Shown: positions 1-12,400 of the stretch, piece after piece
Position numbering within the stretch: the stretch's first letter is position 1
Layout: the number at the start of each line of letters is the position of its first letter
Source of the DNA: Trochalopteron elliotii
Taxonomy: Eukaryota > Chordata > Aves > Passeriformes > Leiothrichidae
DNA length: 64,000 bases
Reading direction: 5' to 3'
NCBI GenBank assembly: GCA_024734555.1
Contig: JANPWX010000336.1
Location: 2,063,323-2,127,322 of the forward strand
Notes under the pieces: model-generated
Told to the model about the DNA's origin: nothing
The model's database searches: none
The model's input: the letters and a program-made list of their open reading frames with translations, nothing else
Program-made: the position numbers and the translations under genes

Positions 1-402
1 GAACACAATCAGGATGCTTCCTTCCTCTTATGAATTTTAAGCTCAGGAAGTAAATAAAAGGAAAATTTAATTGGAGTGCATATCAGTAACTAAAACTGCT
101 TTGGAAATGCCAGTTCTCTGTGTGGTAGCAGCCCTGGTGCTTCAGTCTTGGCAGAGCTGCACTCCCCATCAAAGGAGGATACATTTGCCATGTCTGTAGG
201 GCAGATGAGCATTTTTAGTAATGAATTGAGTGGCTTAAAGAGAAATTTCAAGGTAAACTTCCACTGCAGCTTAATTATATTTTTAAATAAAATTGGATTT
301 ACGGGTTGGTTTAAATTAGATCTGCCAATTTGGACTTGAAGAAGGGTTTTATGCTTGCATAAATAATGGTTTTGTTGTTGTTTTATTTTTTTCTTTCAAC
401 AG
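1..402 (+). other. UBE2F: UBE2F intron (3' part)
   Basis: AT-rich intron tail with a T-rich tract before the acceptor at 402. No other feature is visible. Confidence 0.8.
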
Positions 403-432
403 AGGTTGCAGACCTTGAAGCTAATTTACCTT
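403..432 (+). CDS. UBE2F: UBE2F coding exon, residues 40-50 (30-nt microexon)
   Basis: This exon encodes [10 protein letters not shown], with Glu40 split at its start (G|AG) and Cys50 split at its end (T|GT). The acceptor follows a long T-rich tract ending ttcaacag, and the donor is gtgagt. It links the N-terminal extension to the UBC fold. At 30 nt, with both edges in phase 1, it could be skipped without shifting the frame. The exact 5' edge (403 or 405) rests on the known split of the Lys-Glu junction. Confidence 0.93.
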
Positions 433-3400
433 GTGAGTATAACATTTAATAGTATGCATTTTAAGGGGGAAAGGAAAATTTGACTGAAGTATGAATGCTA
501 ATGGCTTTTGTTAACTCAGGGAAAGCTGTGGAAAGCTCCCCCACTCTGGCTTGAACAGATTTTCTCTGTTGCTTCCTCTTATGGAGCTCTGGAGAACTGG
601 ACCCTCATTAGTGTCCTTTGGAAGGAGTATTGATAACTTGCCTCCAGTTTTTGATTGCTGGGCAGTGGCAGCAAAACTTCCATAAAGCACCCAAAAGGTT
701 CCTGGGACTCCACTGATGCCTCACTCCTGTTCTTTCTTTCTTCTCTCCATTTTGTAACAGGAGATTCTGATTTAGGGGCAGAGCAAATAGCTCAGCTCTC
801 AGGGGACATGAAATCAACCTGCAGTTTTTTCACTTCCAGATGTAACCTGATGTCTTTGTTAATAGTGAAAATACTCATGAAAACTAATTTTTTAAGAGTG
901 ATTCATATTCTCTAAAAAAAAACCCTAAAAAAGCAAGATAATATGGTTTTACTCCTGGAATCTCACTTGAGATACAAGTCTTCCTTAAAGGCAGTTGTAG
1001 GGAATTTACACAGTAATTTTAGGTAAACTTTTTGCAGTGTAGGTTCTGTTGTAGGGTAACAAATACCTGAAGAATGTGTGGTTTCAGTTACTACAGTGTG
1101 AGTGCATTACTAGGGTTTGTGCACAGTTCCAGGTAAGTTTATTCAGGCAAATAGGATTTATAATTATGACACTACTTAGCTCCTTGGCTGCAGAAAAGGA
1201 GCAGCCAGGTTGATGGGTTAAGAAGCTAAAGACTGCATAATATGGGTGATAAAATATCTTTTATAGACTTGTCTCCTCAGCAGTGGAGAACTCACTGTCT
1301 GATGGAAATTATTCTTTTGCTTCACAGGTACATGTAAAGTGAATTTTCCTGACCCAAACAAGCTCCATTACTTTCAGCTAACTGTAACCCCAGGTAATTT
1401 TTTTTTCAACATGTTACTTTTGTTTCTGTGTGTGTTGGTGTTTAGGAAATGTAATTCCAAGAGGAATTCCAATAAAGCCTTGAGTCAAAAAAAGTCTGGC
1501 TGTAATATTGATTATTTTATTAGTGGGATGGAGAAACTGGACTGAGTTTAGACATCCAGATTCCAGTAAAAAGACCTTCAAAAGTCTCTTTGAGTAGGGT
1601 TAGGAAATACTCAGATCTCGTTTGCTTGTTTAATTGAGAACCTTTTTCCTCTCAGCCAGTTTCAAACCACCTTGATTTAGTTTTGCTTTATAGCCCTGTT
1701 AGGTTTTGTGTTTCCTTGTACTGCTGGTTTGGTTCTGCAGAGGTGTAGACAGAGGTTCCCAGTGTAACACTGCTGGAAAACTTCAAACCTGGGCATGCCT
1801 GAAGGTGCTTAACAAGGAGGAATCTCCTTTGAGTCTCTGATTGTTCAAATATGTGAAATCAGGTTTTTTTATTATTAACACAACTTGAGTATCCTGTGAA
1901 GCTCTTGCTGGCAGGCTGGTTGGTTTTTATAAATTCTCATTTCCGTGTGAGTTTCTTAATAGCCACCTGAAATCAATGTTTTCTGTGCATGTTGCAATAA
2001 TAGCAGGTTGTTGAATTTGCATGGAGGTGTATTTAAACTTCACATGCACTCCTTGTTTTTGTGCTGAAATGCTCTCGTTGCCGTGTGCAGTGCACTGAGT
2101 GGTTGGAGATGGATGTGCTGGGATCAGTGTCCCCCTGCCCCCATTTTCTGTAGTTGTTTTCTGACAGCAGAATTTGTGGGAGGTGTGTCAGGCATCCTGG
2201 TGTATCACCTGGAGAAACCGTGGTGAGTGCCCTTGATGGAGTGCTGGAATGTTTGTGTAATCCTGGAAGCCAGAGCAGCACTAGGTGTCACTGTTGCTGT
2301 TCATGAGCCCAAAGCAACTGGCCCTTCCTCCAGCAGGAATTTTGGGTGGTCTCTGTTAACATGTCCATTCATGTGACTCCCTTTTGTGATGGAAAAATGA
2401 GTGAGGCTGCCCTTGTCAGTGCAATTAACAATAAATGCAGGAGCTAATCCAGAACGCTGGCCCTGTCATTCTGTGTAGGAGTTGTGCTCACATCTACTTG
2501 GTGGGTGTTAATTCTGCTTGCACCAAATGCCCCTCACTTCACATAATGCCAGTTTATTATGTTTTGGAAAGGAGCTGACTTTACCAGAGCATCACTGTGC
2601 AAATGAGTGATACATGAAGAAGCTGTCCTCACTCCAAGGTGTCTAAATCCTAGGAATTGTTTTGTCTGCAGGATGCTGCAGGCAGAAACCAGCTGTTGAG
2701 TGCAGAGCATGGGGTTTGTGCCAGCTTCATTGCTGAAATGATCCTGCCCATGAGATGATCTTAATTAACATTTTGTTACTCTAAATATAGCTGCTGCACA
2801 GCTGAAGTCTCTGCAATTGCAGCCTGCCCCAAGTAAACATCTATTTTCAGGTGTAGAATCTTGTGATCAGCCATAGCTTAGCCCTCTAAAGGCAGAACAC
2901 AATACAGACCAAGAAGATCTTTGTGGTTTTCTGCCTCTCTTCAATACTGAACTTTTCTCTAGTGTGTTCTAAATCTTGGTTTTCCTGGAGGCAGCAGAGT
3001 GGTTGTCACAGAAGTTTTATGGCTCAAGCAGGCTTGAGCCAACTCTTTTTGTATTGTCTGAGCAGTATTGCATGAATTTTGACTTTGTTCTGTGCAGTCA
3101 TTTTGAATGTGGCTGAAAGGACAGTAAGAGAAGCTTCCTTAGGCTTTCACAAAAAGACTAATTTGAATGAGAAAATAATCTTGACCACCAAGCAGAAATC
3201 CTTCCAGGTCCCTTTCTCAGCACCTCTCACAACAACCTTTCTCAGCCAGTGTTTAATGCTGCAAAATTATCCTGGTGACAGGAAGTTTTTAATTTAGAAT
3301 GGTTTTGTAGAAAATCCTGATGAGGGTGGCTGCTTTTTTTTTTTCCCACATAATTGAAGAAATTCCAATCCTTGTATGCTCCAGCTTTCTGCAGTGCACC

Positions 3401-6400
3401 ATCAGTGGATATTCAGCAGCACATGCTAGAAAATGGCTAAGTCTTGGATTTTTCTGCTGCAGTGGACAAAACTGTGTTCTCAGCATGGGCATTGCTGCTT
3501 TTCTCTGCTGTGTAAAGCTTCTTTTCCTTTTTGTTAATCTGAAACAGTTGTTTGCCTTTGAAAAATACCCTTGTGCCACCACTGGCCTCTGTTCTCATTT
3601 TTGCACCAGTATCATACAGGATTAAAATCTAGGGAAAAGAAGGAGATAGATGCTTAGAATCCAGGCTTGCTGCACTGGTATTTGGAGCACAAAATTGGAA
3701 GCTGAGGACTAAAACATGGTAATGACCTGGAAAAAAATAAAAATAAAGGAGGTGATTTCAGGTAGCTTATAAGTGAAAAATCCCAGAAGAGTAAATGCAG
3801 TAAATGTGATTTCCCTGCAGTTCCCAGGCTGTTGGACTAGTCTGAGCTTGGTGTGGATATTTGAGTGGCACTCTAGGGGAATTAATAAAGACCATGTTTT
3901 CTGGTGAAATGCTCACAGATATTGGTGAGCATGGCTGATTCAGGGAGCTGCTCTCCAGAGTGCATCCTTTGTGGCCTGCCCTAATTATCTGGCATTTTCT
4001 CCCAAAGTGAGGAAATAATTTGGTTAAGTGTTTTCCAGAGCACTTCCAGGCATTAAAACACCCTACAAAGGCAAGCTAAGATTAGTCAGGTTGTTGGTAA
4101 TGAAACTGGAGACTGAAGTGGGAGGGCTGCTTGCTCTGTTAATACAGATTGAAGACATAAATTTAAGCAGTAGGAGGAAAAGTGTGGCTCAGACATACTC
4201 TCTTTTTTAGCAGGAGTCTCTGTGGCCAGCTTCCTAACTTATGTGTTAAAGCTGGTTCATTTGATGGGTTTATTTATAGCTCTTTCCTCACTCTTAACTC
4301 TGCCAGAACTTTTTTTTCCCCGCCACTTTTCCGTGCCTAAAAAATTGAGGATTTCTCTCCCAGTCTGAGAACCTATTTACTTGAGATGCTGCTGAAAGAT
4401 GACTTCATTGTGAAAGGTTATCTTGTTAATGCAGTGCAAGATTTCTGGCTGGCTACTGAGGCTCTCCAGAATTTATAATATATATTTGAGGGATTGGTAA
4501 TGAGCAGCTTTAGTGTTGCTTTACAAACCCACAGGGAGAATTGTATAAAAGAGGGGAGGAGAGATGTTTTGCCCTCCTAATTGTGTGAATGTGTCCTTGC
4601 TTATTTGATAGCAGAGCCAGTAGCATACCCAGTGTGGTTTGTGATTGGTGTCAGGGTAAAACCAAAACATAAAATGAGTTGTAATTTGAGGCAGTGATGA
4701 ATTTTGAATTGTCTTGGAGGAAGACTTGATCTGAAAGTTCTTGAGTGTTTCTGTTGGACAACGATTGCAGTGAGTGTTCATTAAGGCTGAGGATTTCCTT
4801 GGATGTGAGACACATGTGGACACATCCATCAGCAGGCATTTATTTCATTTTAGCAAGGCTGGAATGTGAAGAGCTGCTGCATGCTTTGCTCTGAGTCCAG
4901 CAAATCAAGGAACCAGTAAAAATTAAGCCAAGGAAAATAACTTTTGTACATGGAAATGTGATCATTCCTGACACTTGGTTAAAATGTATTATAGTGCTAG
5001 ATGGTGGATGGAGTGCACTCAGCTGTCTGTGTTCTGTTGGATAAATGTGGAGTTAGAGCTCCTGAGGGATACTGGACCATTTTCCCAGTGATTCCTTTGT
5101 GGAACAGTGTCTCACTCTGAGTGTATTGCACATTTGACAGGTAACAGTTTCACCAAAGGCTGTCAGTGTAAATCACCTCTTACTTGTTCCTCAGTAATGG
5201 CTTGCTTTACTGAGTTTTCTCTCTGTATATTTAAAAATAAAAGATAAATGCTTTTATCTTGCTTTCTTCCTGTAAAAATCTGTGTGTGCCCCTTTTCTTT
5301 CTGCTAAAGCACAGCATGCCTAAAGTTGCTTAATAAATCCAGCACACTTCAAAATTGAATTGGAGTGGGAATGGAGAATGGATTTGAAAAGCAGATCAGG
5401 AGACAGCAACCCGAAGGAGGATTTTAATGACCTGCAGTAGACAAGCTGGGTTTTTTTGTGGTTTGGAACAAGCTGGATAATAACAAAATTCTTCTTAGTC
5501 TTTCTGTAAACTATGGATTGTTCCACAGAACATTTCTTTGCAGTGTTGGTTTATATAAGAAATATAAAAAACCTGCAGCAAATAATGCTGACCAGCCCTG
5601 CTGGCCTTCACTGGGGCTGGAGTGCTCAAGGTGGTTTGAGCCTGAGCATCCCCCAGTGTGGGCTGGGTACCTGTTCCCCTTTTTTAATGGAAAACCTCAG
5701 AAATGGCAATGCCAGACACATTTCACATCACTTGCAAAGCATTTCAGCTTCCAGACTATTTCAGGAGATCCAGGCTGACTGGATCCTATTCTGTTAGCCC
5801 TGGTTAAATGTAAGTAGATATTCTAATATGTAATATTTGAAAATGTAACCATCTGAGTAACTCAGAGCTGAGGCTGGCAGAGAAGCAGACATGTTTTCCT
5901 AGCAGATACATCACAGTAAGATGATTACAATGAAAGACACTCTGAAAGATGCTCTTGCACACACCATTCACACTCCTCACCATGGCTGCCAGCACAGGTT
6001 TGGGAAGATGTGCTCAGTCCTGGAGCAGGATTTAGCAATGCATTAGGAAGTGCAGGATTTCTCCAAGGGTCCCTGATGTGGTTCTGCCTGCCACGTGCCA
6101 GGATTTTCTTCCTGCAGTGAGAAGTTCAGTCCCAGGGTTCCTCTGACTGGGTATCCCTGTTCCTGTGGTCAGGATGGTGGATTTTTCTGGGGCTGTTGGC
6201 TCTCCTGACTTCAAATTCCTGCTGTAAAAACGTTGGGAGTGCAGGAAGACACAATGCTCACACATTTCCTTGGATTAGGTGGCAGCTGGTGGTGCAACCA
6301 GCTTAAGTATTTGATGATAACCCTGTGCTGTTGTTTTAATCTTGGTGTTTTTCTCTTATTTAACAATTTTCCTTGTTTTCTTTTTTCTAGATGAGGGCTA

Positions 6401-9400
6401 TTACCAAGGGGGAAAGTTTCAGTTTGAAACTGAAGTTCCTGATGCCTACAATATGGTGGTGAGTGTTTGCCATTAGTCTCATAGTTGTCATTTGAGATTT
6501 TCTTTGCAGGTAACAGGACTTCAGGGGGAGCTTGGCATTGAGACTGAGAAAAGATCTTCTGTCTCTTAATAAAATAAGTCTGCAACTGTCTGGCAGAAGC
6601 TCTTGGAAGTGCAGATGAGTCAGACCTGAGTGTCCTCCCTTCTGGCTGAGGTTCTGCTCTCTCCTGTTAATTATGAGACCTGCATTTAATGATTGCTCTC
6701 ATTAAAAAGTTACATATCTAAGAATGAAAGACCTGAACCAAAAGGAAAAGGTTGACAGTTCTGTAATTCCTCCCCCCCTCCCATTCTTCTGCTTTGTTGT
6801 CTTACTTTTGGTGTTGGTAGTTCAGAGTTCTTTCAGAGAGGCTGAAGGATGTCTAGGGGAGGATCCTGGAGGAGAGTTTCAGGGAAGATCTTTGGTTCCT
6901 GCCCAGCTGTGCTGAGCCCAAATTCAGCATTATCTCTGTGTAGTAGTTGCAGTCACAACCAGGTAATGTTTGCAGTTCTGTGGTTTTGGTTGTGGGATGT
7001 TTTAAGTTCCTCTTAGCCTTACCCAAGAATTTCATTCTGTGACAGAGGTCACCTGCACTAGCTTTTGTGTACTCATTTTATTTCCTTCTATTTTTGTATT
7101 CCTGTTGTTCACCTAAATAAGACTGCTGCAGGAGAGTGTTTGCTGTGTGTTAACAGGAGAGCTGAAGTTCAGTTTTGATCTGAGTTTTTTGATTCTCAGT
7201 TCCCATAATTTAAAAGTCTCTGGTTTGTTATGGCTCCCTGCTCAGCACTGGCAGGAAAATCTCCAGCAAATGTTAATTAATTTTTTTAAAATTTGAGCAC
7301 CTCTCATCCAATACAAAAATAAAAAGTTTTGGAGAAATGCAGGAGGTTGAATGTTGGATTGTGGTCAGGTTATTAATGCAGATGTGTGCTCCCCAATACT
7401 GAAGGAATTATGCTGAGGCTGTGGTTTGTTTCCTGCCAGGCAGAATGGGACTGAAACAAGTGATGCCTGTTCTCTGGGAGCTCTGCAGACCTGCCAGGGC
7501 TGGCAGCCACAGGCAAGGATGGGATATCACACCTCTGCACTGCCCAGAGGAGTGGATCTGTGCAGCTGTGATGTGGTGGAGGAGCATGAAATAAATAAAA
7601 GAGGAAAAATTAGGAAGATTTTGTGTTGTGCAGCCAAACCACTCCATGCTTTGCTCTGTGTAGTGTTCAGTTTCAGCCACTCTCCAGAAGTTCTTCAGAA
7701 ACTGGTGGTGGAAATTGGCAACAGATATCTCAGGGTGGATTGTAGATCACCCCCAGGAACCTCTATCCCCATTAGGGCCTCCTGGGTGGGGGAATTCTGT
7801 TTTTTCCAAGCTGTAAAGAGAAGAGCTGCAGTTGCAGTTGGTTCAGCAGAAGGCTTTGGGACTAGCTGCTGTCCAGAGAAAACCTTTCCAATAACACTGA
7901 TTCCAGACTTCTCTTAGGAGCCACATTCCTTCTCTAGGTAAAAGTCTTCACTAGAGAAGAGCTACAGCTACAGGACACTGATCAAATTAAATATATAAAT
8001 AATACATCATCTTAAAAAATTTACAAGGTCTGGTGTACACCTGTCCTTTCAGAGTGCCAATTTATCAAGAACTGAAACTGTTCATTTTAAATGAGGGCTC
8101 CCAGGGCAGAAGTGGGTGCCTGGAAATGGAGAAGGAAGTGAGTGTGGTCACTGCTGTGGCCCCAGCTGAGGCTGGATCTACCTGTGCAGCTGGTGGTGTC
8201 TGAGGAGAAGGAGGAGTTTGAGCAAGGAAATAAATGGATTTTGGGAGCTTTGTTGTGTGAGTGTCACAGGTGTTCAAGTGAAACATCATCCTGAGGAAAT
8301 CACATCTCTGGATTTGTTGGTCTGGGGAGGGTTCAGAACTGACTTGGAACAAGTTCCAAGGAGAAGTTTTGTCTGAAGACAAATTTTATGGTAGGGCTGC
8401 AGTTGTCCTGTCTCTCTAAAAGGGAAAAAGGAGAGAGAGATGAACCTTTGTCTTACAGTCAGGAGTGGATTTTTTAACTTTTAGCAATGAAAATCACTTT
8501 GAAAGGATAAAGGAATTCTTTTGTTTCCACAGTACAAAAAATGAGGCCCCAGTTAATTCACTGTGAGGATTTCAGTATTTTTTAAAAGGAGTTTTTATAA
8601 AGCTTTTCTTTTGAGTCATCAACACATTTCCTGTTTGAAGGTGCATATGGTAGAAATTTACTCTTTTATCTTGATCTAATGGCATGGAATAAATTCTGCT
8701 TTCCCTTGCTTGAGAACTAGACATCATCTTTCAAAACAATGTGGAAGTGTAGCTAATGAAAAGCTTGTGCTGTTAGAAAACTTCTAAGGTGTTTTGCAGG
8801 TCAAAAAGTTTGAGGCTGTTTTCTGTGAGCCACTTAATTTTCAATAATGCCATGACTGATGTCCCTCGAGTTATTGCACAGAAATGGAGGAAAGACAAAA
8901 CCTGCATTATCAATCCCAGATTTCCTGTGGTGATCAGTGGTTTTTTTTCTTCTACAACACCTCTTTCAAGTATGTTTTTGGTGTCTCAGTGCCATGCATA
9001 TTCTCCTACCTTTTCTGAGGAGTCTTTAATTTAAAAAAATTCCTAAAAAGGTAATTGGGAAGTTGGGAACAAAACTGAGGCAAAACGTGATGCTGCAGAT
9101 ACAGCTCTTTGTTTTGCTTCCTGATTGAAGTCATTGGAAGAAAGTGGAGGGAGATGGCTCCACATTTATAATCTGTGATTTAATTGAAGTTCTGCAAGGT
9201 GCTGGTGTGTGCTGATGGATTCCAGGACATTTCCTCTCAGGAATAATCTGCCTGATGGAAAGCTGCAGGTCCTAATGGCAGAGCAGGGATGGGGCAACGT
9301 GCTGTTGCTAAGCTACTGAAATTTTTATGTCCCACTCTTTATTTACCTCACAAAACTAGAGCAGAGGGAGACTGTGCTTCAGAAATCTGTATTTCAGAAC

Positions 9401-12400
9401 CCAAGTGTGAAATTCAGGAATTTGGTGGCCTTGCCTGTGGCTTTTCATTGTAATGTCTCACATTCAGCTCTGACACATTCCTGTTCAGTTGTGAGCAGGA
9501 GGGGCTGTATTTAAAGGAAGTTATTTATTTGGTGTAGTTGTTATCTTTGCATCCTCTGCTGGTTTTTAACAAATCTTTGATTTGGACAAGCCTTGGTGAA
9601 GTTTTTTGGTTTAAATTATTGTCTTAATAGCTCACTATGAAGATACTGAGTGTCTTAGAGTGTTTTCTTTTCCCTGAAGGAGTAAATTTTCTTGGCTTTC
9701 TTAAAAGTTTTTTTTTCCTAAGGAAAATCCTAATACCAGCCCAGGTTTTTATGAAGAGTTGAGAAAAGCTAAAAGGGGAGAGAAATCTGGTTTGATTCTT
9801 GTAGATTATGTATCATTGCCCTAAACATACAAACCCAGGCTGTGAATATCAAACATATTTGCCTTTTTCTGTTTTATGAGTTACAACAAGGTTTTGTCTT
9901 CAAGGACAACGTAGTAATTTGTTTTCTCTCCTGGCAGCCTCCAAAGGTGAAATGTTTGACAAGAATCTGGCACCCAAACATTACAGAGACAGGAGAAATC
10001 TGCCTAAGGTAGGAGCAACATTCTGTTGGAGTTCTTTAACCTTGGAGGTTTCTCTTGTTTGTTAAAATATTGGAGGTAACTGTCGTGACATGATTTTGTT
10101 CTGCTGATTCTGCATGTAACTTGTAGGAGCAAAAAAATCTGCTGAAAGTCTCATTCTTGCTGTGCTGTAGGGACCATGTAGAGCCTGGCTTTTCAGGTTC
10201 AGACTTGGTATTTTGTTCTACTTGGGGTAAAAATGGCAACTCCAGCCTAAACTAAATGTAGTTGGATTTTTTTCTTCCCTCCCTCTTAGCTGAAACATCC
10301 TCAGGCCCTGAGGGAGGCTGTGAGGCTTTGCCCAAGTGTGTTAAGTGCTTGAAAGTCCTTTATACTTCAAAAAGGAAGGAAAAAAGTTTTCCCTGAACTT
10401 TGACAATAATTATTCTTTGTTTGCTATTTATTAATTATAATATTTACTATCCACTCATAAGACACACGTGCCAGTTACAGCAAAGCAGGGTTGGGGTCAA
10501 GGTAAGTCAGGATATGAAACCTCTGAAAGTTTATTTTGCCACAGTGAGAGGCTTCTGTTGCTGGGTGGTTTTCCTTGGTAGTAAATGTTTCCTCTCCCAA
10601 ATGAATTTGTGAAACTTTGCAATTTCATCCTCAGTGCCTGATGGTGAAATTGGCCAGAAACCAAACAGAAACAGAAGTGAGAAGCCTGCCTGTCATTTTG
10701 CAGGTTAATGGCACACAGAAGAAAAAGCAGATGAAGCAGAAGCAAAGCCCATAAGTGAGATTGAAAGCTGTTCTAAAAATCCAGCATGATTGTCACCATG
10801 TTTGGGAAATCAGTGCTTAAAGAGAAGCTGAATTTTTCCACTCGATGGAAAAGTCATTTTTGTGCTGTGTTGAAAATGAAGGGGGTTTTATTGCCTTTTC
10901 TAGGCAGGCCAGGCTCATCAGCCTTAACAACACTTAGATGTTCTGAGTGCAGGTGGAGGAATGAACAGGTGAGCTGTTTGAGCCAGGGAACAACAAACAC
11001 CAGCCACCAACCCAAAGCTGCAGCTCCAGCTATAGCCCAGCATCTCCTGAGGTCCAGTAAAGCCTCACATTCATAAAATCCCAGAGTGGCTGGGCTTGGA
11101 AAGGACCTTAAAGCTCATCCCATTCCACCCCTGGAGCATTTCCAGGGATGGAGCAGCCCCAACCTTTTGTATCTTTAAATAGTTTCAGTTATAAGAGGTG
11201 TTTGTGGTGTTTGGAGCATCATAATTCTAATAAAGTCAAGGGATTTTTTCAGCATTCACACTGAAGCAGTTGGGATAGTCAGATACCTTAACATATCTAA
11301 CTTTGGAAATGTCTGGCATTAGGTGGAAAAACTAAAATAACTTAATTGCTTTATGCCTGTTAGAGAATGCATTCTATGTATAGTATCTGCAATCAACTTA
11401 CACAAGAGTCTCTGCATTCAAATAGCTTCAGTTATTTTTGAAAGCAGGAAAAGCATCTTCATCACTGCTTTCCCCCCACATACCTCACTCATGCTGTGGT
11501 ATGTGTTGGTTTGATAATTATCCCTGGATTAAAACATTCTAAATGGTTAAACTTGTGGTCAAGTGTAACAGTTCTGGGCAGGAAAAGTGGAGTTTTTCTG
11601 TGCTTTATGGACTGCAGTTACCCTGGACCATGTTATTAATGACAGATACTAATTAGGTCTGGCCCATATCACCTCCACTGCACAAGTGGATAGAAAAATG
11701 GAGATTTCTCCAGGACTGATCTTCCCCTTAGTGTAAATTGTAGTCACTTCAGCTGTAAATTGGGTCAGCTGGAATTTGAGAAGGTTTTACACTGACTGGC
11801 ATCATGCAGTTCCCACTTCAGGAGATGTTTTTAAAAGATCTCTTTAGGATGTGTGTAATTAAAAAGAAAAAAAATTCCTCAGAGCTTTCTTCCATGGAGG
11901 AATTACTCAAAGAATGAGAAGATAGTTGTTGAAATGAAAGCTGGGCAGCTGACTGGTCACATCAGGGGCTCTTTGGGTTACTAGGAGTTCAGTAGCAGTG
12001 ATTTTGCAGTAGGAACCCAGAGAGAAAAATTTGTAGTCATAGGCTGGGAGGTCTCATTAGATCTGGGAAGAAGTTCTGTTTAGGGTCTTAATGATCATTC
12101 CCAGTCTGTAGAAGAAGGAGGCTGCTGCTCTAGAGGGAAATTCTATGAGCAAATGAGGAGTATGAAGCCAAAGGGACCTTCTGTGTCTTCACTGCTCTCC
12201 TGCCAGAGTGCTCTGAGAGGCACCAGTGTCTCCTCAGTGCTGGCTGTGTGTGCCCAGCTGGAGATGTGCCAGGGGAGCTCTGAGGCCTTGGGAAGCTGCA
12301 GGGCTGTTCATGAGGCTGAGCTCATGCTCAGGTGCTCTGTCACTGAGTATTTTTATGGTTTTATTTTGTGTGTTAACTTACTCCTCACTTGGAATTTCCC

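Noticed and set aside
9938..10008. Alternative identity UBE2M for the E2 gene
   Set aside because: The sequence around the catalytic Cys, the exon structure and the YIKRYAR C-terminus match UBE2F over the whole length, with residue numbers agreeing exactly.
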